A DNA stretch of 64,000 nt from Zhihengliuella halotolerans (GCF_004217565.1 NZ_SHLA01000001.1:1612001-1676000), one strand, 5' to 3'; shown: positions 19,132 to 28,484, numbered from the stretch's first letter. Numbers and translations are program-made. The notes: generated from the letters alone by a model not told the origin.

Positions 19132-20254
19132 CCTCGACCGGTTCCATTTCTGCGGCGAGGCGGTTCGCCTCTTCGATCAGGGTCTCGACGATCTGGTCCT
19201 CGGGAACCGTCTTGATGACCTCGCCCTTGACGAAGATCTGCCCCTTGCCGTTACCAGAGGCGACGCCGAGGTCGGCGTCGCGGGCCTCGCCGGGCCCGTT
19301 GACGACGCAGCCCATGACGGCCACGCGCAGCGGGACCTCCATGCCTTCGAGCCCCGCGGTGACCTCGTCGGCCAGTGTGTACACGTCGACCTGGGCACGG
19401 CCGCACGAGGGGCAGGAGACGATCTCGAGCTTGCGCGGGCGCAGATTGAGCGACTCCAGGATCTGGTTGCCGACCTTGACTTCCTCGGCCGGCGGGGCCG
19501 AGAGGGAGACGCGGATCGTGTCGCCGATGCCCTGTGACAGCAGCGCACCGAAGGCGGTCGCCGACTTGATCGTGCCCTGGAAGGCGGGGCCGGCCTCGGT
19601 CACGCCGAGGTGCAGCGGCCAGTCGCCGGACTCGGCCAGGAGCTCGTAGGCGCGGACCATGATCACCGGGTCGTTGTGCTTGACGGAGATCTTGAAGTCG
19701 TGGAAGCCGTGCTCCTCGAACAGGGAGGCCTCCCAGATGGCCGACTCGACGAGCGCCTCCGGCGTGGCCTTCCCGTACTTCTGCAGCAGGCGGGGATCCA
19801 GCGAGCCGGCGTTGACGCCGATGCGGATCGAGGTCCCGTGGTCCTTCGCGGCAGCCGCGATCTCCTTGACCTGGTCGTCGAACCGGCGGATGTTGCCCGG
19901 GTTCACGCGGACCGCGCCGCAGCCGGCCTCGATCGCCGCGTACACGTACTTGGGCTGGAAGTGAATGTCCGCGATCACCGGGATCTGCGACTTCATCGCG
20001 ATGATCGGCAGCGCCTCGGCGTCCTTGTCGGTCGGGCAGGCGACACGCACGATGTCGCAGCCCGAAGCCGTCAATTCGGCGATCTGCTGGAGCGTGGCGT
20101 TGATGTCGTGCGTTTTCGTCGTCGTCATCGACTGGACGCTGACCGGAGAATCCGATCCGACTCCAACGCTGCCGACATTGAATTGGCGGGTCTTGCGCCG
20201 CGGCGCGAGAACGGGCGGCGGGGCAGACGGCATGCCGAGGCTGACGGCGGTCAC
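19103..20254 (-). CDS. ispG: 4-hydroxy-3-methylbut-2-enyl-diphosphate synthase (flavodoxin/ferredoxin)
   Basis: IspG (GcpE) catalyses the sixth step of the MEP isoprenoid pathway, making HMBPP from MEcPP. It is a [4Fe-4S] enzyme: the cluster cysteines are in CPSCGR near residue 281 and [10 protein letters not shown] near residue 317. The N-terminal TIM barrel shows [20 protein letters not shown] and [21 protein letters not shown]. The length, 383 aa, is normal. The start is GTG at 20252-20254 after AGGAGG. Its pathway partner dxr lies 15 kb away on the same strand rather than next to it, because a sugar-utilisation island lies between them. Confidence 0.97.
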   Translation of the reverse strand: MTAVSLGMPSAPPPVLAPRRKTRQFNVGSVGVGSDSPVSVQSMTTTKTHDINATLQQIAELTASGCDIVRVACPTDKDAEALPIIAMKSQIPVIADIHFQPKYVYAAIEAGCGAVRVNPGNIRRFDDQVKEIAAAAKDHGTSIRIGVNAGSLDPRLLQKYGKATPEALVESAIWEASLFEEHGFHDFKISVKHNDPVIMVRAYELLAESGDWPLHLGVTEAGPAFQGTIKSATAFGALLSQGIGDTIRVSLSAPPAEEVKVGNQILESLNLRPRKLEIVSCPSCGRAQVDVYTLADEVTAGLEGMEVPLRVAVMGCVVNGPGEARDADLGVASGNGKGQIFVKGEVIKTVPEDQIVETLIEEANRLAAEMEPVEGGAPSVNVS

Positions 20255-20431
20255 GGATCCTCCTGTGACGTAAACGAATAATCGTGTGCGGGCCCGGCCA
20301 TCCGCTCACGACGGCGTGGCGGACTTCCGCTCCTTTTCCATCCTACGCGCCCGTCGGGCAGGCGCAGGTGGGAGTGTGAGGACCGTGACCACCATTCAGC
20401 TCGTGGCGGACGCGGTCCTGGTGGTCAGCAG

Positions 20432-20731
20432 TCAGGAGGAATAGCCGGACAGCTCGCCGGTCACGGGGTCCCATTCGGTCACCTTGGCGTTGGCGACCAG
20501 GCCCTCGGAGACGAACGGATCGCGCTTGAGCACGTCGTTGACGGCCTCCTCGCCGGCGGCGGCGAAGATCAGCAGGGCACCCGAACCGTCGAGGTAAGGG
20601 CCTGATGCGACGAGTTTCACGTTCTCTGGGTCCGTCAGCGAACCCAGCAGTTCGCGGTGCGCAGCGCGGTGCTGTGCGCGGGCCTCCTCGGTCTCCGGGG
20701 CGTAGACGTATTCGACGGAAAATAGACTCAT
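20432..20731 (-). CDS. YciI-like small protein
   Basis: A 99-aa protein with the dimeric alpha/beta-barrel pattern of the YciI family: MSLFSVEYVYAPETEEARAQHRAAHRELLGSL at the N-terminus, an LVASGPYLDGSGALLIF strand-turn-strand segment near residues 43-60, then EAVNDVLKRDPFVSEGLVANAKVTEW. The conserved His (AAHRELL) and the Asp of RDPF fit the putative active-site residues of the family, whose biological role is mostly unknown. The start ATG at 20729-20731 has no clear Shine-Dalgarno. It is the last gene before ispG and is separated by 153 bases from the ABC permease gene upstream. Confidence 0.85.
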   Translation of the reverse strand: MSLFSVEYVYAPETEEARAQHRAAHRELLGSLTDPENVKLVASGPYLDGSGALLIFAAAGEEAVNDVLKRDPFVSEGLVANAKVTEWDPVTGELSGYSS

Positions 20732-20884
20732 GGCGGACAGTCTACGTTCCGTCGGAGGGTCCCGAAGGATTCGAGAAGCCCGCGTCGGCGACGACGAACC
20801 GCGGCCGGCCTGCAGCAAGGGCGCGCGAGCACGCCACCGGGAAAGCCGCCGCCAACGCGACGAGGACTGCTGCCTCGCTCCGGG

Positions 20885-21724
20885 TCACTTGACCGAACCG
20901 GCCGAGAGGCCCGCCACCAGGTGCTTCTGCACCAGGATGAACCCGATGAGAACGGGAAGCGAGACGACCACGGAGGCGGCCATCAACTGGTTCCAGTAGA
21001 CGTCCGTTTGCGACGCGTAGGAGCGCAGCCCGATCGCCAGTGTCCGGGTCTCGGCGTTCGTCATCACGGAGGCGAAGAGGACTTCGCCCCAGGCCGTGAT
21101 GAAGCTGTAGACCGCGACGGCGATGATCCCGGGCCGGGCGACGGGCAACACGACCTTGATCAGCGCGCCGATGCGCCCCAGGCCGTCGATCATCGCGGCC
21201 TCCTCCAGCGCCTTCGGGATGGAGGCGAAGAATCCCGCGAGCATCCAGATGGCGAACGGCAGCGAGAACGTCATATAGGTCAGGATGAGCCCCAGGTAGG
21301 ACCCGTTGAGCTGCAGCCCGATGCTCCGCTGGATCTGGGTGAAGATCAGGAACAACGGCAGCAGGAACAGGATGCCCGGGAACATCTGCGTCGAGAGGAC
21401 CACGAGCGAGAACGTCCGCGCCCCGCGGAACTCGAATCTCGAGAGCGCATAGGCCGCCATGATGGCCAGGACCACGGAGAAGGCCGTGGCGGTCACCACG
21501 ACGATGACGCTGTTGACGAAATAGTCGGCCAGCGGCACCGTCGTCCAGATATCCACATAGGGCTGGATGGTGAAGTCGGACGGCCACCAGGTGAAGAGGC
21601 CGCGCACGTCGGAGAGCGGCTTCACGCTCGTGACGAAGATGACGTAGAGCGGCAGCAGCACGACGGCGGAGAGGAACGTCAGGCCGAAGGCCCGGAGGAT
21701 GCGGAATCCGCGTGTTTCAAGCAT
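20885..21724 (-). CDS. Carbohydrate ABC transporter permease (MalG type)
   Basis: A 279-aa inner-membrane permease with six hydrophobic helices. The EAA loop that contacts the ATPase is EEAAMIDGLGRIGALIKVVLPVARPG near residues 180-205. The N-terminal segment FGLTFLSAVVLLPLYVIFVTSVKP and the family's C-terminal KHLVAGLSAGSVK fit the MalG/CUT1 group. Its start lies within the end of the upstream permease gene (8-base overlap), so the two are coupled. It is the last gene of the operon that starts at 26032 (isomerase, oxidoreductase, binding protein, two permeases). No ATPase gene is in the operon. Confidence 0.95.
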   Translation of the reverse strand: MLETRGFRILRAFGLTFLSAVVLLPLYVIFVTSVKPLSDVRGLFTWWPSDFTIQPYVDIWTTVPLADYFVNSVIVVVTATAFSVVLAIMAAYALSRFEFRGARTFSLVVLSTQMFPGILFLLPLFLIFTQIQRSIGLQLNGSYLGLILTYMTFSLPFAIWMLAGFFASIPKALEEAAMIDGLGRIGALIKVVLPVARPGIIAVAVYSFITAWGEVLFASVMTNAETRTLAIGLRSYASQTDVYWNQLMAASVVVSLPVLIGFILVQKHLVAGLSAGSVK

Positions 21725-22724
21725 CGATCGACTTCCCCTTCGGCATGACTAGGCGGATGTAGAAGGCGGAGGCCACGAGCAGGGCCACCAGGAGCAGCAC
21801 GCTCATCGCGCCGCCGACGCCGAAGTTCCAGTTGTTGAAGGACTGCTCGTAGATGAGCGGCGAGATCAACGTCGCCTCTGGCGGAGAGGCGGGACCGAAA
21901 AGGACGTACGGGACGTTGAACTGGTTGAAGATCCACAATGAGAGCACCAGCAGCAGGACCGTGTTGGCGTGGCTGATCATCGGCAGGGTGATCGTGGTGA
22001 ACTGCTTCCACAAGCTCGCCCCGTCCATCGCCGCAGCCTCGTAGACCTCCAGCGGAATGTTCTGCAGCGCGGCGAGCAGCATCAGGAACGCGAACGGCCA
22101 GAACTGCCAGACCGTCACGATCACGGTGACCCAGAAGGCGTTGCCACCGAGGAGCCAGAACGGCCGCTCGCTGAGCAGGCCTAGGTCGTCCACCAGGATC
22201 CGGTTGATCACGCCGTCGCGCTGATTGAACATGAAGGCCCACGCGATGATTCCCACGTAGCTCGGCAGAGCGAACGGCACGAGGAACAGCGTGCGCAGGA
22301 AAGCCCGCCCCCGGACCTTGGAGGTCAGCAGCACCGCGGCGAACATCCCCATGCTCCAGGCCAGGGCGACGACGATCACGGTGAACAAGAACGTCCGCCC
22401 CAGCGCCCCGTAGAACTGGCTGCCGATGGCGCCCGCCGGGTCCAACCCGGTGATGAAGTTCTGGATGCCGACGAAGGGCGCCCGGGTCCAGTTGCCGATG
22501 CTCAGCTGGTTCAGCGAGATCATGGCGATCCACAGGCCCAGGAGCATCGGGACGATGTGGACAAGCAGCTCCATGATCGACGCCGGGGCGACGAGCGCGT
22601 ACGGGAACCAGCGGTCGCGCTTGCTCACACCCCGGTTGCGCAAGTGCTTGTGGTCGACGTGGACGGGGGCGGCGCCCCGGACAGGGGTGTCGGTGCCCCG
22701 CCCGGGGGTTTCAGTGGTGGTCAT
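21717..22724 (-). CDS. Carbohydrate ABC transporter permease (MalF type)
   Basis: A 335-aa permease with a polar N-terminal extension (about 35 residues) and six hydrophobic helices. The EAA motif is EVYEAAAMDGASLWKQFTTITLPMI near residues 230-255. The start ATG at 22722-22724 follows AAGGAG. The sequence resembles CUT1-family proteins that import oligosaccharides or glycosides. It follows the binding-protein gene by 28 bases and overlaps the MalG-type gene by 8. Together the two should form the transmembrane channel for the substrate bound by the lipoprotein encoded at 22753. Confidence 0.95.
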   Translation of the reverse strand: MTTTETPGRGTDTPVRGAAPVHVDHKHLRNRGVSKRDRWFPYALVAPASIMELLVHIVPMLLGLWIAMISLNQLSIGNWTRAPFVGIQNFITGLDPAGAIGSQFYGALGRTFLFTVIVVALAWSMGMFAAVLLTSKVRGRAFLRTLFLVPFALPSYVGIIAWAFMFNQRDGVINRILVDDLGLLSERPFWLLGGNAFWVTVIVTVWQFWPFAFLMLLAALQNIPLEVYEAAAMDGASLWKQFTTITLPMISHANTVLLLVLSLWIFNQFNVPYVLFGPASPPEATLISPLIYEQSFNNWNFGVGGAMSVLLLVALLVASAFYIRLVMPKGKSIDA

Positions 22725-22752
22725 CCGAGACTCCTTCGCGGATCGTTCGCCG

Positions 22753-24087
22753 TTATCCGGCGGCCGTCATCTGCGAGCTGGCGTTCTCGAGGGCCTTGCG
22801 CACGTCTTCTTCGGTGACGTCCTGTCCCTGTGCGACCCGCGCGAAGAGATCCTTGACGGCCGTGCCCACGAGGGTTTCCATCTGTCCCTCGCTCGGGTAG
22901 AGCGGCATCGGCTGGGCGTGATCCGCGAGGATCTCCTTCTTGAGCTGGATCTCCTCGGACTGGAACGCCTCGTCGTCGTAGGCCGACGTGATGGCCGGCA
23001 GCGACGAGTACTCGGAGTTCAGGTAGACCTGCTCCTCGTCGCTCGTGAGGTGCTTGACGAACTCGAGTGCGGACGCCTTGTTGTCCGAGTTCTCGAAGAT
23101 CGAGATGTTGATGCCGGCCACATGGCTCTGCGTGCCCTCGAGCCCAGTGGCGTCCCCGGTCACCATCGGCACGGGAGCCGCCTGGTAGTCCTCCATGTCA
23201 CGGGCCGAGAGCACCTTGCCCGGGGCCTGATCGAAGAACATGGCCGCGTTGCCGGCGGCGAACTCCTCGACCATCTCGACGCCGTTGACGAGCTCCGCGT
23301 TCGACGGCGAGACAACGCCGTTCTCCCCCATCAGCTGGATCCACTCGTTGACGCCGGCGACGACGCCGTCGTTGCCGAAGTCGGGATTGCCTTCCGCGTC
23401 GTAGAGCTCGCCGCCGTGCTGCAGGCCGCGGATGAACGCCGCGTGCGAGTTGTTCGAGATGCTCGAGCCCGCGAGGGAGACGCCCCACTGGTCGGTCTCG
23501 CCGTCGTCGTCCGTGTCCAGGGTCAGCTGCTGGGCGACGTCGACGAACTCCTCCCAGGTGGCCGGTGGCGCGTCGATGCCGGCATCGGCGAACATCTCGG
23601 TGTTGTAGTAGAGCGAGTAGCTGAGTGCGTAGAGCGGAACCGACGTCGGGGCCTCGCCCTCGGCACCGCCAGTGGCCCAGCTGGAACCGACGAAACGCTC
23701 CTCGCCGCCGATCGCTTCGAGCGCCTCGCCCTCCCACGGCATGAACGCGCCGGAGGACTGGAGCGAGACCGCCCACGTGTTGCCGATGTTCAGGACGTCG
23801 GGGCCTTCGCCACTGGAGACGGCCGTAAGAATCCGGTTGTAGAGGTCGCTCCACGGGATGACTTCAAGATCCACCTCGACGCCGGTCTCCTCGGTGAAGC
23901 GTTCGATCGACTCGGCGAGGACTTCCTCGTCGTGGGAGACGGAGGTTCCCTGGTTGGTCGCCCAGTACTTGATCGTGCCACCCACCTCGCCCTCGACCGC
24001 GCCGTCGTCGGAACCGCCGCAGGCGGCCAGACTCAATCCGAGCGCGCCGATTGCCGCGGCCGCTGCCAGTTTCTTGAATGTCTTCAT
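22753..24087 (-). CDS. Carbohydrate ABC transporter substrate-binding lipoprotein
   Basis: A 444-aa extracytoplasmic binding protein of the SBP_bac_1 family. The start at ATG 24085-24087 gives a classic lipoprotein signal (MKTFKKLAAA then a hydrophobic stretch) with lipobox LAAC, the acylated Cys being residue 23. The mature part has typical features: ERFTEETGVEVDLEVIPWSDLYNRILTAVSSGEGPDVLNIG and the GNAAMFFDQAPGKV hinge segment. It probably binds a glycoside or oligosaccharide, but the ligand cannot be read from sequence. Its gene lies between an oxidoreductase and two permeases, so the sugar it captures is likely the substrate of the neighbouring enzymes. Confidence 0.93.
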   Translation of the reverse strand: MKTFKKLAAAAAIGALGLSLAACGGSDDGAVEGEVGGTIKYWATNQGTSVSHDEEVLAESIERFTEETGVEVDLEVIPWSDLYNRILTAVSSGEGPDVLNIGNTWAVSLQSSGAFMPWEGEALEAIGGEERFVGSSWATGGAEGEAPTSVPLYALSYSLYYNTEMFADAGIDAPPATWEEFVDVAQQLTLDTDDDGETDQWGVSLAGSSISNNSHAAFIRGLQHGGELYDAEGNPDFGNDGVVAGVNEWIQLMGENGVVSPSNAELVNGVEMVEEFAAGNAAMFFDQAPGKVLSARDMEDYQAAPVPMVTGDATGLEGTQSHVAGINISIFENSDNKASALEFVKHLTSDEEQVYLNSEYSSLPAITSAYDDEAFQSEEIQLKKEILADHAQPMPLYPSEGQMETLVGTAVKDLFARVAQGQDVTEEDVRKALENASSQMTAAG

Positions 24088-24146
24088 GGTGCTTCTCTTC
24101 CTCGTCGTTGAGTGTCGAATGATGTTGGTGCTGGGCTGCTGCTGAA

Positions 24147-25274
24147 CTACTGCGCGGGCTGCGCCGCGCCCACGGTTTGCTGTGCCGGGTCCCACGTCGG
24201 ATCCAACGGAGCCGATGGCTCGACCGTGGAGGTCACCTCGACAAATCCGCCCGTGTCGGCGGCCTCAGCCAGACAGACCATGACGTCGAGCACGTGGAAG
24301 GCGAGTTCTCCTGGCACGCGTTCGCGCCGGCCCTCGCGGATCGCCTGGGCGAGCTCGAGCACTCCGGTGCCGCGCGTGTAGGTCGAGCCCTCGGCCGGTA
24401 CGACGACGGGCTCCTCGCCTCCGGTGTGCACGACAGTGTCGCCGTCGAAGTTGTTGGGATCCGGGAGTGCCACGGTGCCTTCGGTGCCCGCGATCTCGAC
24501 GAAGCCCATCCGCACGAGCTTCGAGTCGAAGCTGAAGACGCACTGGGCGCTCGCCCCGGAGGCAAAGCTCAGGAGCGCGCTGACGTGCGTCGGCACCTCG
24601 ACGGGGAACTCCGTTCCGGCCTTGGGCCCGGAACCGATCACGCGGGTCTCGCGAGAGCGTGAGCCGATGGCTGCCACGCGGGAGACGGGCCCGAAGATCT
24701 GGACGAGCGTCGTCAAGTAGTACGGGCCGAGGTCGAAGAGCGGACCCGCGCCGCGGGCGAACAGGAACTCGGGGCTCGGGTGCCAGGCCTCGGGCCCGGG
24801 TGCCTGGAAGAGCGCGAGCGCGGTCATCGGGGCGCCGATGGCGCCGGACGCGATCTGGCGCAGTCCGGTCTGGATGCCGGCACCGAGGAATGTGTCCGGT
24901 GCGACGGCGACGCGCACGCCCTTCGCCTCCGCGGCCTCCAGCAGCACCCGGCCGGACTCTAGATCCAGCGCGTACGGCTTCTCGCCCCACACGTGCTTTC
25001 CGGCTTCGACGGCCTTCAGCGCCACCTCGACGTGCACGGCGGGGATCGTCAGGTTGACGACGATCTCAACGTCGTCGCGCTCCAGCAGCTCCTCGTACGT
25101 CCCCGACGCGGCGACACCCCACTTCTCGGCCTGCGCGGCCGCCCGGGCCGTGTCGAGGTCCGCGATGAACAGCACCTCGAGGTCGGGGAAAACGGTCAGG
25201 TTCTCCAAGTACTGGTCGCTGATGGTACCGGCGCCGACGACGCCGACACCCGTTCGCTTGATCTGAGTTGTCAC
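24147..25274 (-). CDS. Gfo/Idh/MocA family oxidoreductase (island copy 1)
   Basis: A 375-aa NAD(P)-dependent sugar dehydrogenase-type protein. The nucleotide-binding motif GVGVVGAGTISDQYLENL opens the Rossmann domain. The conserved EKP motif (HVWGEKPYALD, near residue 99) supplies the catalytic-site lysine. PLFDLGPYYLTTLVQIFGP, near residue 183, is the active-site helix; it has Tyr-Tyr where many relatives have His. GTG 25272-25274, preceded by AGAGGA, is the most probable start. The gene is second in the operon after a sugar-isomerase gene and precedes the importer. A role in oxidising or reducing the imported sugar at a ring carbon is likely, but the substrate is unknown. Confidence 0.88.
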   Translation of the reverse strand: MTTQIKRTGVGVVGAGTISDQYLENLTVFPDLEVLFIADLDTARAAAQAEKWGVAASGTYEELLERDDVEIVVNLTIPAVHVEVALKAVEAGKHVWGEKPYALDLESGRVLLEAAEAKGVRVAVAPDTFLGAGIQTGLRQIASGAIGAPMTALALFQAPGPEAWHPSPEFLFARGAGPLFDLGPYYLTTLVQIFGPVSRVAAIGSRSRETRVIGSGPKAGTEFPVEVPTHVSALLSFASGASAQCVFSFDSKLVRMGFVEIAGTEGTVALPDPNNFDGDTVVHTGGEEPVVVPAEGSTYTRGTGVLELAQAIREGRRERVPGELAFHVLDVMVCLAEAADTGGFVEVTSTVEPSAPLDPTWDPAQQTVGAAQPAQ

Positions 25275-25300
25275 GACGTTCTGTTCCTCTCGGTGGGGTC

Positions 25301-26032
25301 TCACTTGGTCAGGTAGGCGTGGCTGTCGGCGACAGCGTCGAAGATCTCCCCGTTGAAATCGTCGAGTTCGACAACGTGCAGCAGACCGTCGGTCGCCGCG
25401 ATGATCTCGTCGACAGGCATGGAGCCGCTTCCGACCGCCACCTGTTCCTTGTTGTTTTTGGAGCGCGGACCGTCCTTGACGTGCAGAGCCACCACGCGGT
25501 TGCCGAGCCGCTGGAGAAGTGCGAGAACGTCCTCGCCGCCGACGGCGGCCCAGTACGTGTCGACCTCGAGGACAACCTCGGGATCGAGGTGTGCGGCCAG
25601 GTACTCGAGTGCGGTCACACCCTCGATTCGGCTCGAGATCTCCCAGTCGTGGTTGTGGTAGCCGACGCGGATGCCGTATTCGGCCGCCTTCTTCGCGGCG
25701 GCGTTGAGCTTCTCGGCGGTCTCGCGGACGGACGCCGCGTCCTGCCAGAACTCGGCGGGGATGTACGGGTCGATGACGGTCTCGATGCCGAGGCGCTTCG
25801 CCGCCGTGAGGACCGCGTCCTGATCCGTGGAGAGCAGCGGCGCGTGGGCGGTCGGGGCGGTCAAGCCGTGCTCCGTCAGCGACCGGGCGAGCTCATCGGC
25901 CCGGGCCACGAAGTCATACGGTTCGACGCGCGTGAACCCGATCCGAGCCAGGCGTTCGAGGGTCTGCGGAAGATCGGCGGCGACGTGGTCCCGAACGGTG
26001 TAGAGCTGAACGGACAGCGTGCTGGACGTCAT
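25301..26032 (-). CDS. Sugar phosphate isomerase/epimerase-type TIM-barrel enzyme (island copy 1)
   Basis: A 243-aa protein of the xylose-isomerase-like TIM-barrel family (PF01261). The expected metal ligands and acid/base residues are present: RVGYHNHDWE near residue 123, VVLEVDTYWAAVGG near 155, VVALHVKDG near 181 and VVELDDF near 221. The N-terminus (LSVQLYTVRDHVAADLPQTLERLARIGFTRVE) is typical. Members include inosose dehydratases, isomerases, and the enzymes that perform elimination or hydration of 3-keto sugars. The ATG 26030-26032 has GGAGA upstream. It is the first gene of the five-gene importer operon, directly behind the promoter at 26090-26118. Confidence 0.88.
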   Translation of the reverse strand: MTSSTLSVQLYTVRDHVAADLPQTLERLARIGFTRVEPYDFVARADELARSLTEHGLTAPTAHAPLLSTDQDAVLTAAKRLGIETVIDPYIPAEFWQDAASVRETAEKLNAAAKKAAEYGIRVGYHNHDWEISSRIEGVTALEYLAAHLDPEVVLEVDTYWAAVGGEDVLALLQRLGNRVVALHVKDGPRSKNNKEQVAVGSGSMPVDEIIAATDGLLHVVELDDFNGEIFDAVADSHAYLTK

Positions 26033-26089
26033 GCATGTCTCCTGTGGAAGTGTGGTGGGCCGACACTCGTGTGAGCGCCGACACATTGA

Positions 26090-26118
26090 AGCGTAAGCCG
26101 ACTTTTGGCGGAGGTCAA
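26090..26118 (-). promoter_or_regulatory. Sigma-70-type promoter of the isomerase-oxidoreductase-ABC operon
   Basis: On the minus strand TTGACC (26113-26118) and TACGCT (26090-26095) are separated by exactly 17 bases. The spacer contains the half-site GACTTTTG (26100-26107, plus-strand reading), which recurs near the other ROK genes. The first gene starts 58 bases downstream of the -10 box. Confidence 0.7.
26100..26107 (+). promoter_or_regulatory. Putative ROK operator half-site in the promoter spacer
   Basis: GACTTTTG lies between the -35 and -10 boxes of the importer operon. The identical 8-mer occurs at 31584-31591, and GACTTATG occurs at 32929 and inverted at 32949. Nearby, at 26133-26146, the related words ACTTTTC and CATAAGC occur. 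This is inference from recurrence; nothing proves binding. Confidence 0.45.
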
Positions 26119-26186
26119 CAGAAGTCTGTCGAAACTTTTCATAAGCGTCGGAGGCAGCCGCACATCACTGTGGTTGACTTGGATCC

Positions 26187-27392
26187 ATGCCAGACCGGAC
26201 CACCGTCGACGCGCTCCAAAGCGCCCCCCTGAGAGCGGGCGCGAGCGACGTCCTGCAGCTGCTCCGGGACGGGGTCCCCCGCAGCCGGACGGAGCTGGCC
26301 GCCCTGACCGGAATGGCCCGTTCCACGGTCGGGGACCGGCTGGACACCCTCGCCGCGCTGGGCCTCGTCGGCCCCGCCGCGGCCGGCGCATCGACCGGAG
26401 GGCGGCCGCCGCGACGCGTGGCGCTCATCCCGGAAGCGCGGCTGATTCTCGCCGTGGACCTCGGGGCGAGCCACCTGCGCGCCGCCCTCACGGACCTGAC
26501 CGGGCGCCAGCTCGCGCGCGAGCAGGCACGCATCGACATCGCGGACGGCCCGGAGCCGGTCCTTGCCGCGGCGCTACGCCTCGCTGACGGGCTGCTGGGC
26601 GAGATCGGGCGCGCCCGCGCCGACGTCATCGCCATCGGGGTCGGAGTGCCGGGGCCCGTCCACTTCGAAACGGGTCGCCCGTCGAAGCCTCCGATCATGC
26701 CGGGGTGGGACAGGTTCGACGTTCCGGCCTGGTTCCGGCGCCATCTGGACGCCGCCGTCCTGGTCGACAACGACGTGAACCTCATGGCCCTCGGCGAATA
26801 CGGCCGGCTGGAACAGCCCCCGGAACACTTCCTCTTCGTCAAGGTCGCCACAGGTATCGGCGCCGGCATCGTCTCCGGCGGCCAGCTTCAGCGCGGTGCC
26901 CAGGGCACCGCGGGCGACATCGGCCACGTGCGGATCCGCCGCGGCGACGGGGTCTTCTGCCACTGCGGGAACGAGGGCTGTCTCGAAGCCCTCGCGGCCG
27001 GACCCCCAGTGGCGGCTGCGCTGCGCGCCCAAGGTCTCGACGCCGCGACGAGCAACGACGTCGTCCGCCTCGTCGACGCCGGCAGCATGCCGGCCATTCA
27101 CGCCGTTCGTCAGGCCGGCCGCGACCTCGGGGAGGTTCTCGCCGCGAGTATCAGCTTTCTCAACCCGTCCGTCATCGCCGTCGGCGGCCGGATGGCCGCG
27201 GCCGGTGAACACCTGCTGGCAGGGGTCCGCGAGGTCGTGTATCAACGAACGATGCCGCTGGCGACGCAATACCTCGAGATCCGGCCGTCGCGGGCCAAGG
27301 ACAACGCGGGGCTGCGCGGGGCCAGCATGCTCGCGGCCCACCACGCCCTGCGGCCGTCCAGCATCGAGGCCATGGCGGCAGACCTCCCCTGA
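26187..27392 (+). CDS. ROK family transcriptional regulator (paralogue 1)
   Basis: A 401-aa ROK repressor with an N-terminal winged helix-turn-helix (residues ~17-65; SRTELAALTGMARSTVGDRLDTLAALGLV) and a C-terminal sugar-kinase-like ROK domain. The ATP-site motif (LAVDLGASHLRAAL) and the zinc site CHCGNEGCLE near residues 257-266 are intact. The substrate loop PPIMPGWDRFDVP is shared word for word, but for one residue, with the second ROK protein at 31669. It is divergent from the isomerase-oxidoreductase-ABC operon across 154 bases and so is the prime candidate for its regulator, probably released by the imported sugar or a derivative. Confidence 0.93.
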   Translation: MPDRTTVDALQSAPLRAGASDVLQLLRDGVPRSRTELAALTGMARSTVGDRLDTLAALGLVGPAAAGASTGGRPPRRVALIPEARLILAVDLGASHLRAALTDLTGRQLAREQARIDIADGPEPVLAAALRLADGLLGEIGRARADVIAIGVGVPGPVHFETGRPSKPPIMPGWDRFDVPAWFRRHLDAAVLVDNDVNLMALGEYGRLEQPPEHFLFVKVATGIGAGIVSGGQLQRGAQGTAGDIGHVRIRRGDGVFCHCGNEGCLEALAAGPPVAAALRAQGLDAATSNDVVRLVDAGSMPAIHAVRQAGRDLGEVLAASISFLNPSVIAVGGRMAAAGEHLLAGVREVVYQRTMPLATQYLEIRPSRAKDNAGLRGASMLAAHHALRPSSIEAMAADLP

Positions 27393-27414
27393 CGCCGCCC
27401 CGGACACGCGAGAG

Positions 27415-27458
27415 CGCCCCGTGACGCGCCGCCCAGGGTGGCGATGCGTCACGGGGCG
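27415..27458. terminator. Hairpin between convergent ROK and isomerase genes
   Basis: Perfect 13-bp arms CGCCCCGTGACGC (27415-27427) and GCGTCACGGGGCG (27446-27458) flank an 18-nt loop. It lies between the ROK stop (27392) and the stop of the minus-strand isomerase gene (27471), so it can serve both transcripts. Confidence 0.7.
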
Positions 27459-27470
27459 TTGCGGGCGGGC

Positions 27471-28484
27471 CTACTGGTTGGAGAAGGCCGCGTCGAACGA
27501 GGCCTCCGGCCGCTTCCAGAGCAGGTTCCGGATCCGGCCGACGGCCTCGGCCGCGCCGTGCAGCCGGTCCATGCCGGCGTCCTCCCATTCGATCGAGATC
27601 GGCCCCTCGTACCCGATGTGTCCGAGCGCGCGGAACGCGTCCTCCCACGGGATGTCCCCGTGCCCGGTCGAGACGAAGTCCCAGCGCCGACGCGGGTCGC
27701 CCCACGGCAGGTGGGAGCCCAGGATGCCGCTGCGCCCGGTGTGCGGGCGCACTCGGGTGTCCTTGCAGTCCACGTGGTAGATCCGGTCGGCGAAGTCGGT
27801 GATGAAACCGACCGGGTCGATGCCCTGCCAGAACATGTGGCTCGGGTCCCAGTTCAACCCGAACGCTTCGCGGTGTCCGATGGCCTCGAGCGTGTTCACG
27901 GTGGTCCAGTGGTCGTAGGCGATCTCCGACGGGTGCACCTCGAGCGCGAATTTCACCCCTTCGTCGTCGAACACGTCCATGATCGGGTTCCAGCGGTCCG
28001 CGAAATCCTGGTAGCCGGCATCGATCACCTCGGCCGGCACTGGCGGGAACATCGCCACGTACTGCCAGATCTTCGAACCCGTGAACCCCACGACGACGTC
28101 GGCGCCCAGCTTGCGCGCGACCCTGGCCGAGCGCTTCATATCCTCGGCGGCTCGGGCCCGCACGCCCTCGGCGTCGCCGTCGCCCCACACGTAGTCGCGC
28201 AGGATCGCCTCGTGGCGGAAATCGATCGGGTCATCGCATACCGCCTGGCCGCCCAGGTGATTGGAGATCGCCCAGACCTTCAGACCGTACTTCTCGAGGA
28301 TCTCCAGACGGGACGTGGCGTAGGCGTCGTCCTCGTCGGCGCGCTTGAGGTCCAGGTGGTCGCCGGAGGCGGCGATCTCGAGCCCGTCGTAGCCCCACTC
28401 GGCGGCGCGGCGGGCGACCTCCTCGAAGGGCATGTCGGCCCACTGGCCGGTGAACAGTGTCACGGGATGGGATGCGTTGGTCAT
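27471..28484 (-). CDS. Sugar phosphate isomerase/epimerase-type TIM-barrel enzyme (island copy 2)
   Basis: A 337-aa PF01261 TIM-barrel protein, longer than copy 1. Metal-ligand positions are recognisable: KFALEVHPSEIAYD near residue 170, GLNWDPSHMFWQG near 205, IYHVDCKDTRV near 228 and PISIEWEDAGMD near 293. The opening VTLFTGQWADMPFEEVARRAAEWGYDGLEIA is typical. The ATG at 28482-28484 has GAGGAGATC upstream. It is the last gene of the second operon (oxidoreductase, ThuA, oxidoreductase, this gene), followed by the hairpin at 27415. The length and the WDPSHMFWQG segment resemble enzymes found beside Gfo/Idh/MocA dehydrogenases in 3-keto-sugar clusters. The exact reaction is unknown. Confidence 0.88.
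   Translation of the reverse strand: MTNASHPVTLFTGQWADMPFEEVARRAAEWGYDGLEIAASGDHLDLKRADEDDAYATSRLEILEKYGLKVWAISNHLGGQAVCDDPIDFRHEAILRDYVWGDGDAEGVRARAAEDMKRSARVARKLGADVVVGFTGSKIWQYVAMFPPVPAEVIDAGYQDFADRWNPIMDVFDDEGVKFALEVHPSEIAYDHWTTVNTLEAIGHREAFGLNWDPSHMFWQGIDPVGFITDFADRIYHVDCKDTRVRPHTGRSGILGSHLPWGDPRRRWDFVSTGHGDIPWEDAFRALGHIGYEGPISIEWEDAGMDRLHGAAEAVGRIRNLLWKRPEASFDAAFSNQ

Noticed and set aside
26160-26186. Possible -35 (TTGACT) directly before the ROK1 start codon
   Set aside because: It lies only about ten bases before the ATG, leaving no room for a -10 box; it is more likely a chance word.
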